Source: Ideonella_A sakaiensis_A (GTDB lineage Bacteria; Pseudomonadota; Gammaproteobacteria; Burkholderiales; Burkholderiaceae_C). Taken from it: a stretch of DNA of 64,000 bases. Positions 21,674 through 29,876 of this stretch are shown piece by piece. The DNA is taken from the NCBI RefSeq assembly GCF_048320135.1, contig NZ_CP182947.1, positions 4,712,001 through 4,776,000 on the forward strand, in the 5' to 3' direction. A program made the translations under genes and the position numbers. A model generated the notes under the pieces. The model was not told where the DNA came from, searched no databases, and saw only the letters and a program-made list of their open reading frames with translations. Numbering within the stretch: the stretch's first letter is position 1; every line of letters begins with the position of its first letter.

Positions 21674-23004
21674 GCAGACAATTTTTCGGTACCGATGGCA
21701 TCCGTGGCACGGTCGGCGATCGGCCGATTACGCCGGATTTCATGCTCGGCCTCGGCCATGCGGTAGGTCGGGTGCTGAAACGCTCGACGGCGCGGCCGAC
21801 CGTGCTGATCGGCAAGGACACGCGCATTTCCGGCTACATGATCGAGTCGGCGCTGCAGGCCGGGTTTGCATCCGCCGGTGTCGATGTGCTGCTGACCGGG
21901 CCGCTGCCGACGCCCGGTGTCGCCTATCTGACGCGTGCACTGCGCCTCGACCTCGGTGTCGTGATCAGCGCCTCGCACAACGCGTTTGCCGACAACGGCA
22001 TCAAATTCTTTTCCGCGCACGGCGAGAAGCTGCCGGACGCCTGGGAAATCGAGGTCGAGGAGGTGCTTGCGGAGCCGCCGCAGTGGGTCGATTCGCTGCA
22101 GCTCGGCAAGGCGCGGCGCCTCGACGATGCGCAGGGGCGGTATGTCGAATTCTGCAAGAGCCGGGTTTCCGCCGACCTGTCGCTGAAGGGCCTGCGGATC
22201 GTCATCGACGCCGCCCATGGCGCGGCCTACCATGTCGCGCCAAGCGTATTCCATGAGCTGGGTGCCGAGGTGATCTGCATCGGTTGCGCGCCCGACGGCT
22301 TCAACATCAATGCGGCGGTCGGCGCCACCCAGCCCGACGCCTTGCGCCAGCGTGTGATCGACGAGAAGGCCGATTTCGGCATCGCGCTCGATGGCGATGC
22401 CGACCGCCTGCTGATCGTCGATGGCGGCGGGCGGCTGTACAACGGCGACGAGCTGCTGTATGTGCTGGTTGCAGACCGGCTGGCGCAGGGGCATGAGGTG
22501 CCCGGCGCGGTCGGCACGTTGATGACCAACATGGCGGTCGAAGTGGCGCTGCGCGAGCGCGGGGTCGAACTGGTCCGCGCCAAGGTCGGTGATCGCTATG
22601 TGCTGGAAGAATTGCAAGCGCGCGGCTGGACGCTCGGCGGCGAAGGCTCCGGCCACCTGCTCGCGCTCGACAAGCACACCACCGGCGACGGCATGATCAG
22701 TGCATTGCTGGTGCTGCAGGCGGTTGTGCGCAATGGCGGCAGCCTGGCGCAGATGCTCGCCGGCGTCGATCTTTTTCCGCAGACGCTGATCAATGTGCGA
22801 CTGAGCGCCGGGCAGGACTGGCGCAGCGATGTCCGGCTCGACCAGGTGCAGGCCGAGGTGCGCGACGAACTCGCCGACAGCGGCCGGGTGCTGATCCGGC
22901 CTTCGGGTACCGAACCGCTGCTGCGGGTGATGGTCGAGGCGCGTGCCGCCGACCAGGCCCGCCGATGTGCCGAGCGGATTGCCGCCGCGTTGCAGTCTTC
23001 CTGA
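21670..23004 (+). CDS. glmM: phosphoglucosamine mutase
   Basis: Converts glucosamine-6-phosphate to glucosamine-1-phosphate for UDP-GlcNAc, feeding peptidoglycan and LPS synthesis. At 444 residues the length is normal. The start SRQFFGTDGIRGTVGDRPIT is diagnostic. The active-site serine that carries the phosphate is in GVVISASHNAFADNGIKFF, the metal loop is ALDGDADRLL, the sugar loop is GGEGSGHLLALD and the phosphate-binding end is IRPSGTEPLLRVMVE. Its ATG overlaps the folP stop by 4 bp, so translation is coupled. Confidence 0.97.
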   Translation: MSRQFFGTDGIRGTVGDRPITPDFMLGLGHAVGRVLKRSTARPTVLIGKDTRISGYMIESALQAGFASAGVDVLLTGPLPTPGVAYLTRALRLDLGVVISASHNAFADNGIKFFSAHGEKLPDAWEIEVEEVLAEPPQWVDSLQLGKARRLDDAQGRYVEFCKSRVSADLSLKGLRIVIDAAHGAAYHVAPSVFHELGAEVICIGCAPDGFNINAAVGATQPDALRQRVIDEKADFGIALDGDADRLLIVDGGGRLYNGDELLYVLVADRLAQGHEVPGAVGTLMTNMAVEVALRERGVELVRAKVGDRYVLEELQARGWTLGGEGSGHLLALDKHTTGDGMISALLVLQAVVRNGGSLAQMLAGVDLFPQTLINVRLSAGQDWRSDVRLDQVQAEVRDELADSGRVLIRPSGTEPLLRVMVEARAADQARRCAERIAAALQSS

Positions 23005-23027
23005 TGCTGCGTGGTGGAATGTGACGG

Positions 23028-23047
23028 GCCGGCGGTATTTCGCCGGC
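23028..23047 (+). terminator. possible terminator hairpin after glmM
   Basis: GCCGGCG (23028-23034), loop GTATTT, CGCCGGC (23041-23047), with no T-run. It lies 24 nt past the glmM stop, and its last base is the first base of the Pho box. It may end folP-glmM transcripts or simply be part of the regulatory region. Confidence 0.45.
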
Positions 23048-23080
23048 TGTCATGGTGTTGTCACATGCGTTTTTTATAGT
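23047..23080 (+). promoter_or_regulatory. Pho box and -10 of the pst operon
   Basis: CTGTCAT (23047-23053), four bases GGTG, then TTGTCAC (23058-23064): two 7-bp direct repeats at the 11-bp spacing recognised by PhoB. TATAGT (23075-23080) follows after 10 bp and fits the -10 of PhoB-activated promoters, which lack a normal -35. The pstS ATG is 55 nt further on. phoB and phoR are in the same cluster, closing the loop. Confidence 0.9.
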
Positions 23081-23135
23081 CCTGGTCATCGATTCAGAGT
23101 GAATCCACCAGCGGGCTCTGCCCGAAAGGACCGAC

Positions 23136-24173
23136 ATGAAAAACGCGATTGTCCGTGTTGCCACCACCGCTGTACTGCTCGCCGGAACCTCCGGCCTGAG
23201 CCTTGCCCAGAGCGTCACCGGCGCCGGCGCCACCTTCCCGGCGCCGCTGTATGCCAAATGGGCCGATGCCTACAACAAGGCCACCGGCGTGAAGATCAAC
23301 TACCAGTCGGTCGGCTCGGGAGCCGGGCTGAAGCAGATCCGCAGCAAGACCGTCGATTTTGGCGCGTCGGACATGCCGCTGAAAGACGACGAACTGGCCA
23401 AGGATGGCCTGCTGCAGTTTCCGACCGTGATCGGCGGCGTGGTACCGGTCGTCAACATCAAGGGCATCGCGCCGGGACAGATCAAGCTCAGCGGCAAACT
23501 GCTCGGCGACATCTACCTCGGCAAGGTCAAGAAATGGAATGACCCGGCGCTGCAGGCGCTGAACCCGGGTGTGCCGCTTCCTGATGCGGCGATCGCCGTC
23601 GTGCGTCGCGCCGATGGCTCGGGCACCAGCTTCATCTTCACGAACTACCTGTCGAAGGTCAATTCCGACTGGAAGAGCGCGGTCGGTGAGGGCACGGCGG
23701 TCAACTGGCCGACCGGTACCGGCGGCAAGGGCAACGAAGGTGTCGCGGCATTCGTCACGCGGCTGCCGAATTCGATTGGCTATGTCGAGTACGCCTACGT
23801 CAAGCAGAACAAGATGACGTATACGCTGCTGCAGAACCAGGCCGGCAACTTCGTCACTCCGGACGATGCCAACTTCAAGGCGGCCGCTGCCGGCGCCGAC
23901 TGGGCGAAATCGTTCTACCAGATCCTGACCGACCAGCCGGGCAAGGATTCCTGGCCGCTGACCGGTGCGACCTTCATCATGATGCACAAGGCCCAGGACA
24001 AGCCCGAACAGGCGACGCACTCGCTGAAATTCTTCGACTGGGCCTTTGCCAACGGTGACGCGATGGCGGCCGAGCTGGAATATGTGCCGCTGCCCGATGC
24101 CGTCAAGACGATGGTCCGCAAGCAGTGGTCGGAAATCAAGGACGGCAGCGGCAAGGTCGTCGCGCAGAAATGA
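23136..24173 (+). CDS. pstS: periplasmic phosphate-binding protein PstS
   Basis: Binds inorganic phosphate in the periplasm and delivers it to PstCA. A signal peptide (VRVATTAVLLAGTSGLSLAQ) precedes the mature start SVTGAGATFPAPLYAKWADA. Phosphate-site stretches include YQSVGSGAGLKQI, DFGASDMPLKDDELA and RRADGSGTSFIFTNYLS. The 345-residue length is normal. It is the first gene after the Pho box, and a GC-rich hairpin separates it from pstC, which usually leaves pstS more abundant than the rest. Confidence 0.97.
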   Translation: MKNAIVRVATTAVLLAGTSGLSLAQSVTGAGATFPAPLYAKWADAYNKATGVKINYQSVGSGAGLKQIRSKTVDFGASDMPLKDDELAKDGLLQFPTVIGGVVPVVNIKGIAPGQIKLSGKLLGDIYLGKVKKWNDPALQALNPGVPLPDAAIAVVRRADGSGTSFIFTNYLSKVNSDWKSAVGEGTAVNWPTGTGGKGNEGVAAFVTRLPNSIGYVEYAYVKQNKMTYTLLQNQAGNFVTPDDANFKAAAAGADWAKSFYQILTDQPGKDSWPLTGATFIMMHKAQDKPEQATHSLKFFDWAFANGDAMAAELEYVPLPDAVKTMVRKQWSEIKDGSGKVVAQK

Positions 24174-24212
24174 TCGAAGCTTCGGGCGGCGCGAGCGCGC
24201 CGCGCCGAACCG

Positions 24213-24239
24213 CCGGCCGCCTTCGGGGCGGCCGGTTTT
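24213..24239 (+). terminator. partial terminator between pstS and pstC
   Basis: CCGGCCGCC (24213-24221), loop TTCGG, GGCGGCCGG (24227-24235), then TTTT. A 9-bp GC stem 40 nt after the pstS stop, inside the operon, so probably leaky and setting a higher level of PstS than of the transporter subunits. A second short palindrome GCGCGAGCGCGC lies just before it. Confidence 0.75.
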
Positions 24240-24260
24240 CATGGCCGAAACGGAGTTTTT

Positions 24261-25280
24261 GTGGCCGCTACACTTCCCGCTGCACCTTCTGACGACAAGG
24301 CGATCGTGCGTACCCCAGCACATGGCGGACCGCCGAAGGCCCGCGCCTCCAAACCCTTCGGTGACCTGGTCTTCTCGCTGCTGTCGCATGGCGCGGCGAT
24401 CCTGACACTGGCGCTTCTCGGCGCGATCATCGTCTCGCTGATCGTCGGCGCCTGGCCGGCGATCGCCGAATACGGGCTGAGCTTCCTGTGGCGCAGCGAG
24501 TGGGATCCGGTCCAGGACCAGTACGGCGGCCTGGTGATGATCTACGGCACCGTCGCGACCTCGCTGATCGCGCTGGTGATCGCGGTGCCGGTCAGCTTCG
24601 GCATCGCACTGTTCCTGACCGAGTTGTCGCCTGGCTGGCTGCGCCGTCCGCTCGGCATTGCGGTCGAACTGCTGGCGGCGGTGCCGTCGATCGTCTACGG
24701 CATGTGGGGCTTGCTGGTATTCAGCCCGGTGCTGGCAACGTATGTGCAGCAGCCGCTGCAGCAGCTGCTCGGCGATGTGCCGGTGCTGCGCGAGCTGGTC
24801 TCCGGGCCGCCGGTCGGCATCGGCCTGCTGTCGGCCGGCATCATCCTCGCGATCATGATCATCCCGTTCATCGCCGCGGTGATGCGCGACGTCTTCGAGG
24901 TGATCCCGCCGCTGCTGAAGGAGTCGGCCTACGGCCTGGGTTCGACGACCTGGGAGGTCGTCTTCAAGGTCGTGTTGCCGTATACCAAGACCGGCGTCAT
25001 CGGCGGCATCATGCTCGGCCTCGGCCGCGCGCTCGGCGAGACGATGGCGGTCACTTTCGTGATCGGCAACTTCAACCAGCTCGACAGCCTGTCGCTGTTC
25101 GAGGCGGCGAACAGCATCACATCGGCGCTGGCCAATGAGTTCGCCGAGGCCAGCGAAGGCCTGCACCAGGCCTCGCTGATCTACCTCGGGTTGGTGCTGT
25201 TCTTCATCACCTTCGTCGTGCTCGCGCTGTCGAAGATCCTGCTGCTGCAACTGCGCAAGAACGAAGGAGCACGGACATGA
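24261..25280 (+). CDS. pstC: phosphate ABC transporter permease PstC
   Basis: Inner-membrane half of the phosphate channel, 339 residues. Six membrane segments follow a soluble N-terminus of about 30 residues. The coupling (EAA-like) loop KESAYGLGSTTWEVVFKVVL contacts PstB, and LGRALGETMAVTFVIGN is strongly conserved in PstC. It starts at GTG 24261, with GGAG at 24252-24255 five nt upstream. It overlaps pstA by 4 bp (ATGA), so translation is coupled. Confidence 0.96.
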   Translation: MAATLPAAPSDDKAIVRTPAHGGPPKARASKPFGDLVFSLLSHGAAILTLALLGAIIVSLIVGAWPAIAEYGLSFLWRSEWDPVQDQYGGLVMIYGTVATSLIALVIAVPVSFGIALFLTELSPGWLRRPLGIAVELLAAVPSIVYGMWGLLVFSPVLATYVQQPLQQLLGDVPVLRELVSGPPVGIGLLSAGIILAIMIIPFIAAVMRDVFEVIPPLLKESAYGLGSTTWEVVFKVVLPYTKTGVIGGIMLGLGRALGETMAVTFVIGNFNQLDSLSLFEAANSITSALANEFAEASEGLHQASLIYLGLVLFFITFVVLALSKILLLQLRKNEGART

Positions 25281-26164
25281 ACCAGCCGGCATCCCGCTCG
25301 ACCTTCTTCGCGATGTCGGACAGCCGGCGCGCGATGCACCGCAAGCGCAAGATCATCAACGTGATCGCGCTGAGCCTGTCGCTGGCCGCGATGGCATTCG
25401 GCCTGTTCTGGCTCGGCTGGATCCTGCTCGAGACGTTTCGGCTCGGGCTCGCCGGTCTGACGATGATGACCTTCACCGAGATGACGCCGCCGCCGATGGC
25501 CGAGGTCGGCGGGCTCGCGAACGCGATCGTCGGTTCGCTGATCATGGTCTCGATGGCAACCTTCATCGGCACGCCGATCGGCGTGCTGGCCGGCGTCTAT
25601 CTCGCCGAGTACGGCCAGAACACCCGGCTCGGCGCCGTCACCCGCTTCATCAACGACATCCTGCTGTCGGCGCCGTCGATCGTCATCGGCCTGTTCATCT
25701 ATGCCGTCGTCGTCGCGCAGTTCAAGACCTATTCGGGCTTTGCCGGCGTGCTGGCGCTGGCGCTGATCGTGATCCCGGTCGTGATTCGCACCACCGAGAA
25801 CATGTTGTCGCTGATCCCGAATGCGCTGCGCGAGGCGGCCTATGCGCTGGGCACGCCGAAGTGGAAGGTGATCCTCGGCATCACGTTGAAATCGGCGCGC
25901 GCCGGCGTGCTGACCGGCGTGCTGCTGGCGTTCGCCCGGATCGCCGGTGAAACCGCGCCGCTGCTGTTCACCGCGTTGTCGAACCAGTTCTGGACCACCG
26001 ACCTCGGCGAACCGATGGCCAGCCTGCCGGTGACGATCTTCAAGTTTGCGATGAGCCCGTACGAGAACTGGCAGCAGCTGGCCTGGGCCGGCGTGCTGCT
26101 GATCACGCTCGGCGTGCTGGCGCTGAACATCCTGGCGCGGACCTTCCTGCGCAACAAACACTGA
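25277..26164 (+). CDS. pstA: phosphate ABC transporter permease PstA
   Basis: Second permease of the phosphate importer, 295 residues, six membrane segments. Marks are GTPIGVLAGVYLAEYGQNT, LSAPSIVIGLFIYAVVV, the coupling loop LREAAYALGTPKWKVILGIT and ARIAGETAPLLFTALSNQF. It begins within the pstC stop codon and is followed 22 bp later by pstB. Confidence 0.97.
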   Translation: MNQPASRSTFFAMSDSRRAMHRKRKIINVIALSLSLAAMAFGLFWLGWILLETFRLGLAGLTMMTFTEMTPPPMAEVGGLANAIVGSLIMVSMATFIGTPIGVLAGVYLAEYGQNTRLGAVTRFINDILLSAPSIVIGLFIYAVVVAQFKTYSGFAGVLALALIVIPVVIRTTENMLSLIPNALREAAYALGTPKWKVILGITLKSARAGVLTGVLLAFARIAGETAPLLFTALSNQFWTTDLGEPMASLPVTIFKFAMSPYENWQQLAWAGVLLITLGVLALNILARTFLRNKH

Positions 26165-26186
26165 TGCCACGCGAGGTGGACTGCTG

Positions 26187-26972
26187 ATGGACAAGAAAGT
26201 CGATATCCCGGTGACCGAGAAGGCGAAGATCTCGGTGCGCAACCTGAACTTCTATTACGGCAAGTTCCATGCGTTGAAGAATATCAACCTGGAAATTCCG
26301 GAAAAGAAGGTGACAGCCTTCATCGGCCCGTCCGGCTGCGGCAAATCGACGCTGCTGCGCACCTTCAACCGGATGTTCGAGCTGTATCCCGAGCAGCGTG
26401 CCGAAGGCGAGATCTTGCTCGACGGCGAGAATATCCTCGAGTCGAAACACGACGTGACGCTGATCCGCGCCAAGGTCGGGATGGTGTTCCAGAAACCCAC
26501 GCCGTTCCCGATGTCGATCTACGACAACATCACCTTCGGCGTCAAGTTGTTCGAGAATCTTCCCCGAGTCGAGATGGACGAACGCGTCGAATGGGCGTTG
26601 AAGAAGGCCGCGTTGTGGAACGAGGTCAAGGACAAGCTGAACCAGAGCGGATCGGGTTTGTCCGGCGGCCAGCAGCAACGTCTGTGCATCGCGCGCGGCA
26701 TCGCGATCAAGCCTGAGATTTTGTTGCTCGACGAGCCCTGCTCGGCGCTCGACCCGATCTCGACCGGCAAGATCGAGGAACTGATCAACGAACTGAAGGC
26801 CGACTACACCGTCGTGATGGTGACCCACAACATGCAGCAGGCGGCGCGCACGTCCGACTACACCGCCTACATGTACCTTGGTGACCTGATCGAATTCGGC
26901 CTGACCTCGGACTTGTTCCTGAAGCCGAAGAAGAAGGATACCGAGGACTACATCACCGGACGTTTCGGTTGA
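26187..26972 (+). CDS. pstB: phosphate ABC transporter ATP-binding protein PstB
   Basis: ATPase that drives phosphate uptake and, with PhoU, reports transport state to PhoR. At 261 residues the length is typical. Walker A is GPSGCGKSTLLRTFNRM, the Q-loop GMVFQKPTPFP, the signature LSGGQQQRLCIARGIA, Walker B ILLLDEPCSALDP and the switch His VMVTHNMQQAARTSD. ELYPEQRAEGEILLDGENI is a PstB-specific stretch. phoU starts 25 bp downstream. Confidence 0.98.
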   Translation: MDKKVDIPVTEKAKISVRNLNFYYGKFHALKNINLEIPEKKVTAFIGPSGCGKSTLLRTFNRMFELYPEQRAEGEILLDGENILESKHDVTLIRAKVGMVFQKPTPFPMSIYDNITFGVKLFENLPRVEMDERVEWALKKAALWNEVKDKLNQSGSGLSGGQQQRLCIARGIAIKPEILLLDEPCSALDPISTGKIEELINELKADYTVVMVTHNMQQAARTSDYTAYMYLGDLIEFGLTSDLFLKPKKKDTEDYITGRFG

Positions 26973-26997
26973 TCGAACGTCGAACCACGGAGCAGCA

Positions 26998-27705
26998 ATG
27001 ACCGACAAGCATCTATCGACCCAGTTCGATGCCGAACTCAGCGGCATCTCGACGCGCGTCCTCGAGATGGGCGGACTGGTCGAGTCCCAACTGGCGCAGG
27101 CGGTTCATGCGCTGGCCAATTTCAGCGGTGAGGTTGCCTCGCAGGTGTTGCTCCGCGAGGAAGACGTCAACACGATGGAGGTCGAGATCGACCGCGATCT
27201 GTCGGCAATCATCGCGCGGCGTCAGCCGACCGCGCGTGACCTGCGCCTGCTGATCGCGATCAGCAAGGCGATCGCCAACCTGGAGCGGGTCGGCGACGAG
27301 GCGGCGCGGATTGCACGCACCGTGCAGCGCCTGCTTGATACCGGCGTATCGAGCCGGCTGCGCCTGCCGGTCAGCGACCTGACCTATGAGTCCGAACTCG
27401 CGGTTGCCCAGTTGCGCAAGGCGCTCGATGCCTTCGCACGCCTCGATGTCGAACGCGCGATCGAGGTATTGAAGCAGGACGACCAGATCGACGAGGAATT
27501 CGAAGGCCTGGTGCGCAAGCTGATCACCTTCATGATGGAAGACCCGCGGACGATCTCGTCGAGCATCGACCTGATCTTCGTCGCGAAGGCGATCGAGCGT
27601 GTCGGTGACCATGCGAAAAACCTGGCCGAGGTCATCATCTACGTCGTCAAGGGGACCGACGTCCGCCACAACTCGGTCAGCGAAGTCGAAAGCCTGGTCC
27701 GCTGA
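26998..27705 (+). CDS. phoU: phosphate transport regulator PhoU
   Basis: Helical negative regulator that links the Pst transporter to the PhoR kinase, 235 residues. Two PhoU three-helix bundles are visible: the first begins STQFDAELSGISTRVLEMGG and carries the metal-site-like region LAIxRxxx-type LSAIIARRQPTARDLRLLIA, then LERVGDEAARIART; the second repeats this as FVAKAIERVGDHAKNLAE. It lies between pstB and phoB. GGAGCAGCA precedes the ATG. Confidence 0.96.
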   Translation: MTDKHLSTQFDAELSGISTRVLEMGGLVESQLAQAVHALANFSGEVASQVLLREEDVNTMEVEIDRDLSAIIARRQPTARDLRLLIAISKAIANLERVGDEAARIARTVQRLLDTGVSSRLRLPVSDLTYESELAVAQLRKALDAFARLDVERAIEVLKQDDQIDEEFEGLVRKLITFMMEDPRTISSSIDLIFVAKAIERVGDHAKNLAEVIIYVVKGTDVRHNSVSEVESLVR

Positions 27706-27727
27706 TGTTGCTGCCGCGGCACCACCG

Positions 27728-28429
27728 ATGAGCCGGATTCTTGTCGTCGAGGACGAAGCGGCGATCGCCGAGCTGATTGCGATCAATTTGCGCCATGCGG
27801 GCTTCGATGTCGTGCTGGCAGCGACCGCCGAGCAGGCGCAACGCGAGGTCGACCAGATGCTGCCGGAACTGGCGATCCTCGACTGGATGCTGCCGTCACA
27901 GAGTGGTCTGGCGCTGGCGCGCAGCTGGCGGCAGAATGTCCGCACGCGCGACCTGCCGCTGATCATGCTGACTGCGCGCAGCGAGGAAAACGACAAGATT
28001 GCCGGGCTGGACGCCGGCGCCGACGACTACCTGACGAAGCCGTTTTCGCCTAAGGAATTGCTGGCCAGGATCCGGGCCGTGTTGCGACGCCGCGCACCCG
28101 AGGCGCTCGACGCGCCGGTCGAAGTCGCCGGCCTGACGCTCGACCCGTCGACGCGGCGGGTCACACGCGACGGGGTCGAGGTCAAGCTCGGGCCGACCGA
28201 ATTCCGGCTGCTGCATTTCCTGATGACCCACCCGGAGCGTGTGCACAGCCGTGCGCAATTGCTCGACCGTGTCTGGGGTGACCATGTATTCATCGAGGAG
28301 CGCACCGTCGACGTCCACGTCAAGCGGTTGCGCGAGGCGCTGGGCTTGAGCGATGGCAAGCGCCTGATCGAAACCGTCCGCGGAGCTGGCTACAGGCTGA
28401 ACCAGCAGATGCAGACGCAGGCCGACTGA
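27728..28429 (+). CDS. phoB: phosphate regulon response regulator PhoB
   Basis: OmpR-family regulator of 233 residues that binds Pho boxes when phosphorylated. The receiver has the acidic pocket ILVVEDEAAIAELI, phospho-acceptor Asp in LAILDWMLPSQSG, and the conserved Lys in DDYLTKPFSPKELLAR. The winged helix has LGPTEFRLLHFLMTHPERV and RTVDVHVKRLREAL. The homologous start is the ATG at 27728, 22 bp past phoU. It would act on the Pho box before pstS and be cotranscribed with phoR. Confidence 0.97.
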   Translation: MSRILVVEDEAAIAELIAINLRHAGFDVVLAATAEQAQREVDQMLPELAILDWMLPSQSGLALARSWRQNVRTRDLPLIMLTARSEENDKIAGLDAGADDYLTKPFSPKELLARIRAVLRRRAPEALDAPVEVAGLTLDPSTRRVTRDGVEVKLGPTEFRLLHFLMTHPERVHSRAQLLDRVWGDHVFIEERTVDVHVKRLREALGLSDGKRLIETVRGAGYRLNQQMQTQAD

Positions 28430-28446
28430 TCCGGCGAGGCGGCGAG

Positions 28447-29856
28447 ATGGGCTGGCTGCTGTCGCGTGTCATTACCGCTGCCTTGCTGGCATTTCTCGGT
28501 GCCGAGATCGGCATGCTGATCGGCCATGGCTGGGGTGTGCCATCGTTTGGCGCTGCGCTCGGCGGCGGCTTGTCGGCGGCAATCATCGTCGGCATCGAAT
28601 CGTTGCGCGCAAACCGTCTGCTGTCATGGTTGCGCAGCGACCGGACGGTGGCCGCGCCGCGCGATCCGGGTGTCTGGGGTGAACTCGGCTACCGCATCGA
28701 GCGCGGCTTTCGCAAGCTCGACAAACGCGCCGCGATCGAATCGTCGCGCCTCGAGCAGTTCCTGTCGGCAATCGAGGTGTCGCCGAACGGCGTGCTGGTG
28801 CTCGGCAGCGGCGATTTCATCGATTGGTGCAATTCGGCGGCGGCCGACCATTTCGGGCTCGATCCGGTGCGCGATCGGCGCCAGCGCGTCACCAACCTGG
28901 TTCGTGCGCCGGCATTTGTAGCCTATCTGCAGGCCGGCGATTATTCGACGCCGATCACCTTCCAGGGGCCGGGCCAGCGTGGAACCCTGCAGGTGATCAT
29001 CCGCAGCTTCGGCGACGGCAAGAAACTGGTGCTGTCGCAGGACGTCACCGAACGCGAGCGCAACGAGGCGATGCGGCGCGATTTTGTTGCCAATGTGTCG
29101 CACGAGATCCGCACGCCGCTGACGGTGCTGGCCGGTTTTGTCGAGACGATGACCAGTCTGCCGCTGAGCGAAGTCGAGCGACGCCGCGTGATCGAACTGA
29201 TGGCGCAGCAGACGCAGCGGATGCAGAGCCTGGTCGCCGATCTGCTGATCCTGGCACAGCTCGAAGGCAGCCCGCGGCCGGCCGCCGACCGCTGGGTACC
29301 GGTGCGTGGCCTGCTCGACCAGGCCCATGCCGATGCCGTTGCGTTGAGTGCCGGGCGCCACCGCATCAGCGTCGAGATCGCCGAGCCGTCGGAAATCGCC
29401 GGCATCGAGGCCGAACTGGCCAGCGCAATCTCGAACCTGGTGACAAATGCCGTGCGCTATACGCCGGCCGGCGGCAGCATCGCGATCGGCTGGACGGTCC
29501 GCGACGACGGCAGCGGCGAGGCCGAGGTGCGCGATTCAGGCATCGGCATCGGCAAGGAGCACCTGGCACGAGTCACCGAACGTTTTTATCGTGTCGACGG
29601 CAGCCGATCGCGCGATACCGGCGGCACCGGTCTCGGACTGTCGATCGTCAAGCATGTTGCGCAGCGCCACGGCGGCGAACTCGAGATCAGCAGCGAGCCG
29701 GGTCAGGGCTCGAGCTTCAAGCTGATCCTGCCGGCGGCGCGGATCCGTCGCGGCGAATATGCGACGCTGCCAGCTGCCAACGGACGCAATGCCCAGCCGG
29801 CCGTGCCGCAGCAGGCCGATCCGCCCACGCCGGGGCCCGCGCCCGGCCGGAACTGA
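28447..29856 (+). CDS. phoR: phosphate regulon sensor kinase PhoR
   Basis: Membrane-associated histidine kinase, 469 residues. Two short N-terminal hydrophobic segments (LSRVITAALLAFLGAEIGML and FGAALGGGLSAAIIVGI) are followed by a cytoplasmic PAS domain (about 105-205) and the HisKA region with FVANVSHEIRTPLTVLAGFV. The ATPase domain shows NLVTNAVRYTPAGG, VRDSGIGIGKEHL and TGGTGLGLSIVKHVAQRH. There is no large periplasmic domain, as expected for PhoR, which senses phosphate through PstSCAB-PhoU. A short Pro/Ala-rich tail ends the protein. It closes the pst-pho locus and converges with the gene at 29877. Confidence 0.96.
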   Translation: MGWLLSRVITAALLAFLGAEIGMLIGHGWGVPSFGAALGGGLSAAIIVGIESLRANRLLSWLRSDRTVAAPRDPGVWGELGYRIERGFRKLDKRAAIESSRLEQFLSAIEVSPNGVLVLGSGDFIDWCNSAAADHFGLDPVRDRRQRVTNLVRAPAFVAYLQAGDYSTPITFQGPGQRGTLQVIIRSFGDGKKLVLSQDVTERERNEAMRRDFVANVSHEIRTPLTVLAGFVETMTSLPLSEVERRRVIELMAQQTQRMQSLVADLLILAQLEGSPRPAADRWVPVRGLLDQAHADAVALSAGRHRISVEIAEPSEIAGIEAELASAISNLVTNAVRYTPAGGSIAIGWTVRDDGSGEAEVRDSGIGIGKEHLARVTERFYRVDGSRSRDTGGTGLGLSIVKHVAQRHGGELEISSEPGQGSSFKLILPAARIRRGEYATLPAANGRNAQPAVPQQADPPTPGPAPGRN

Positions 29857-29876
29857 GCCCTGGCTGCTGCTGCTGC

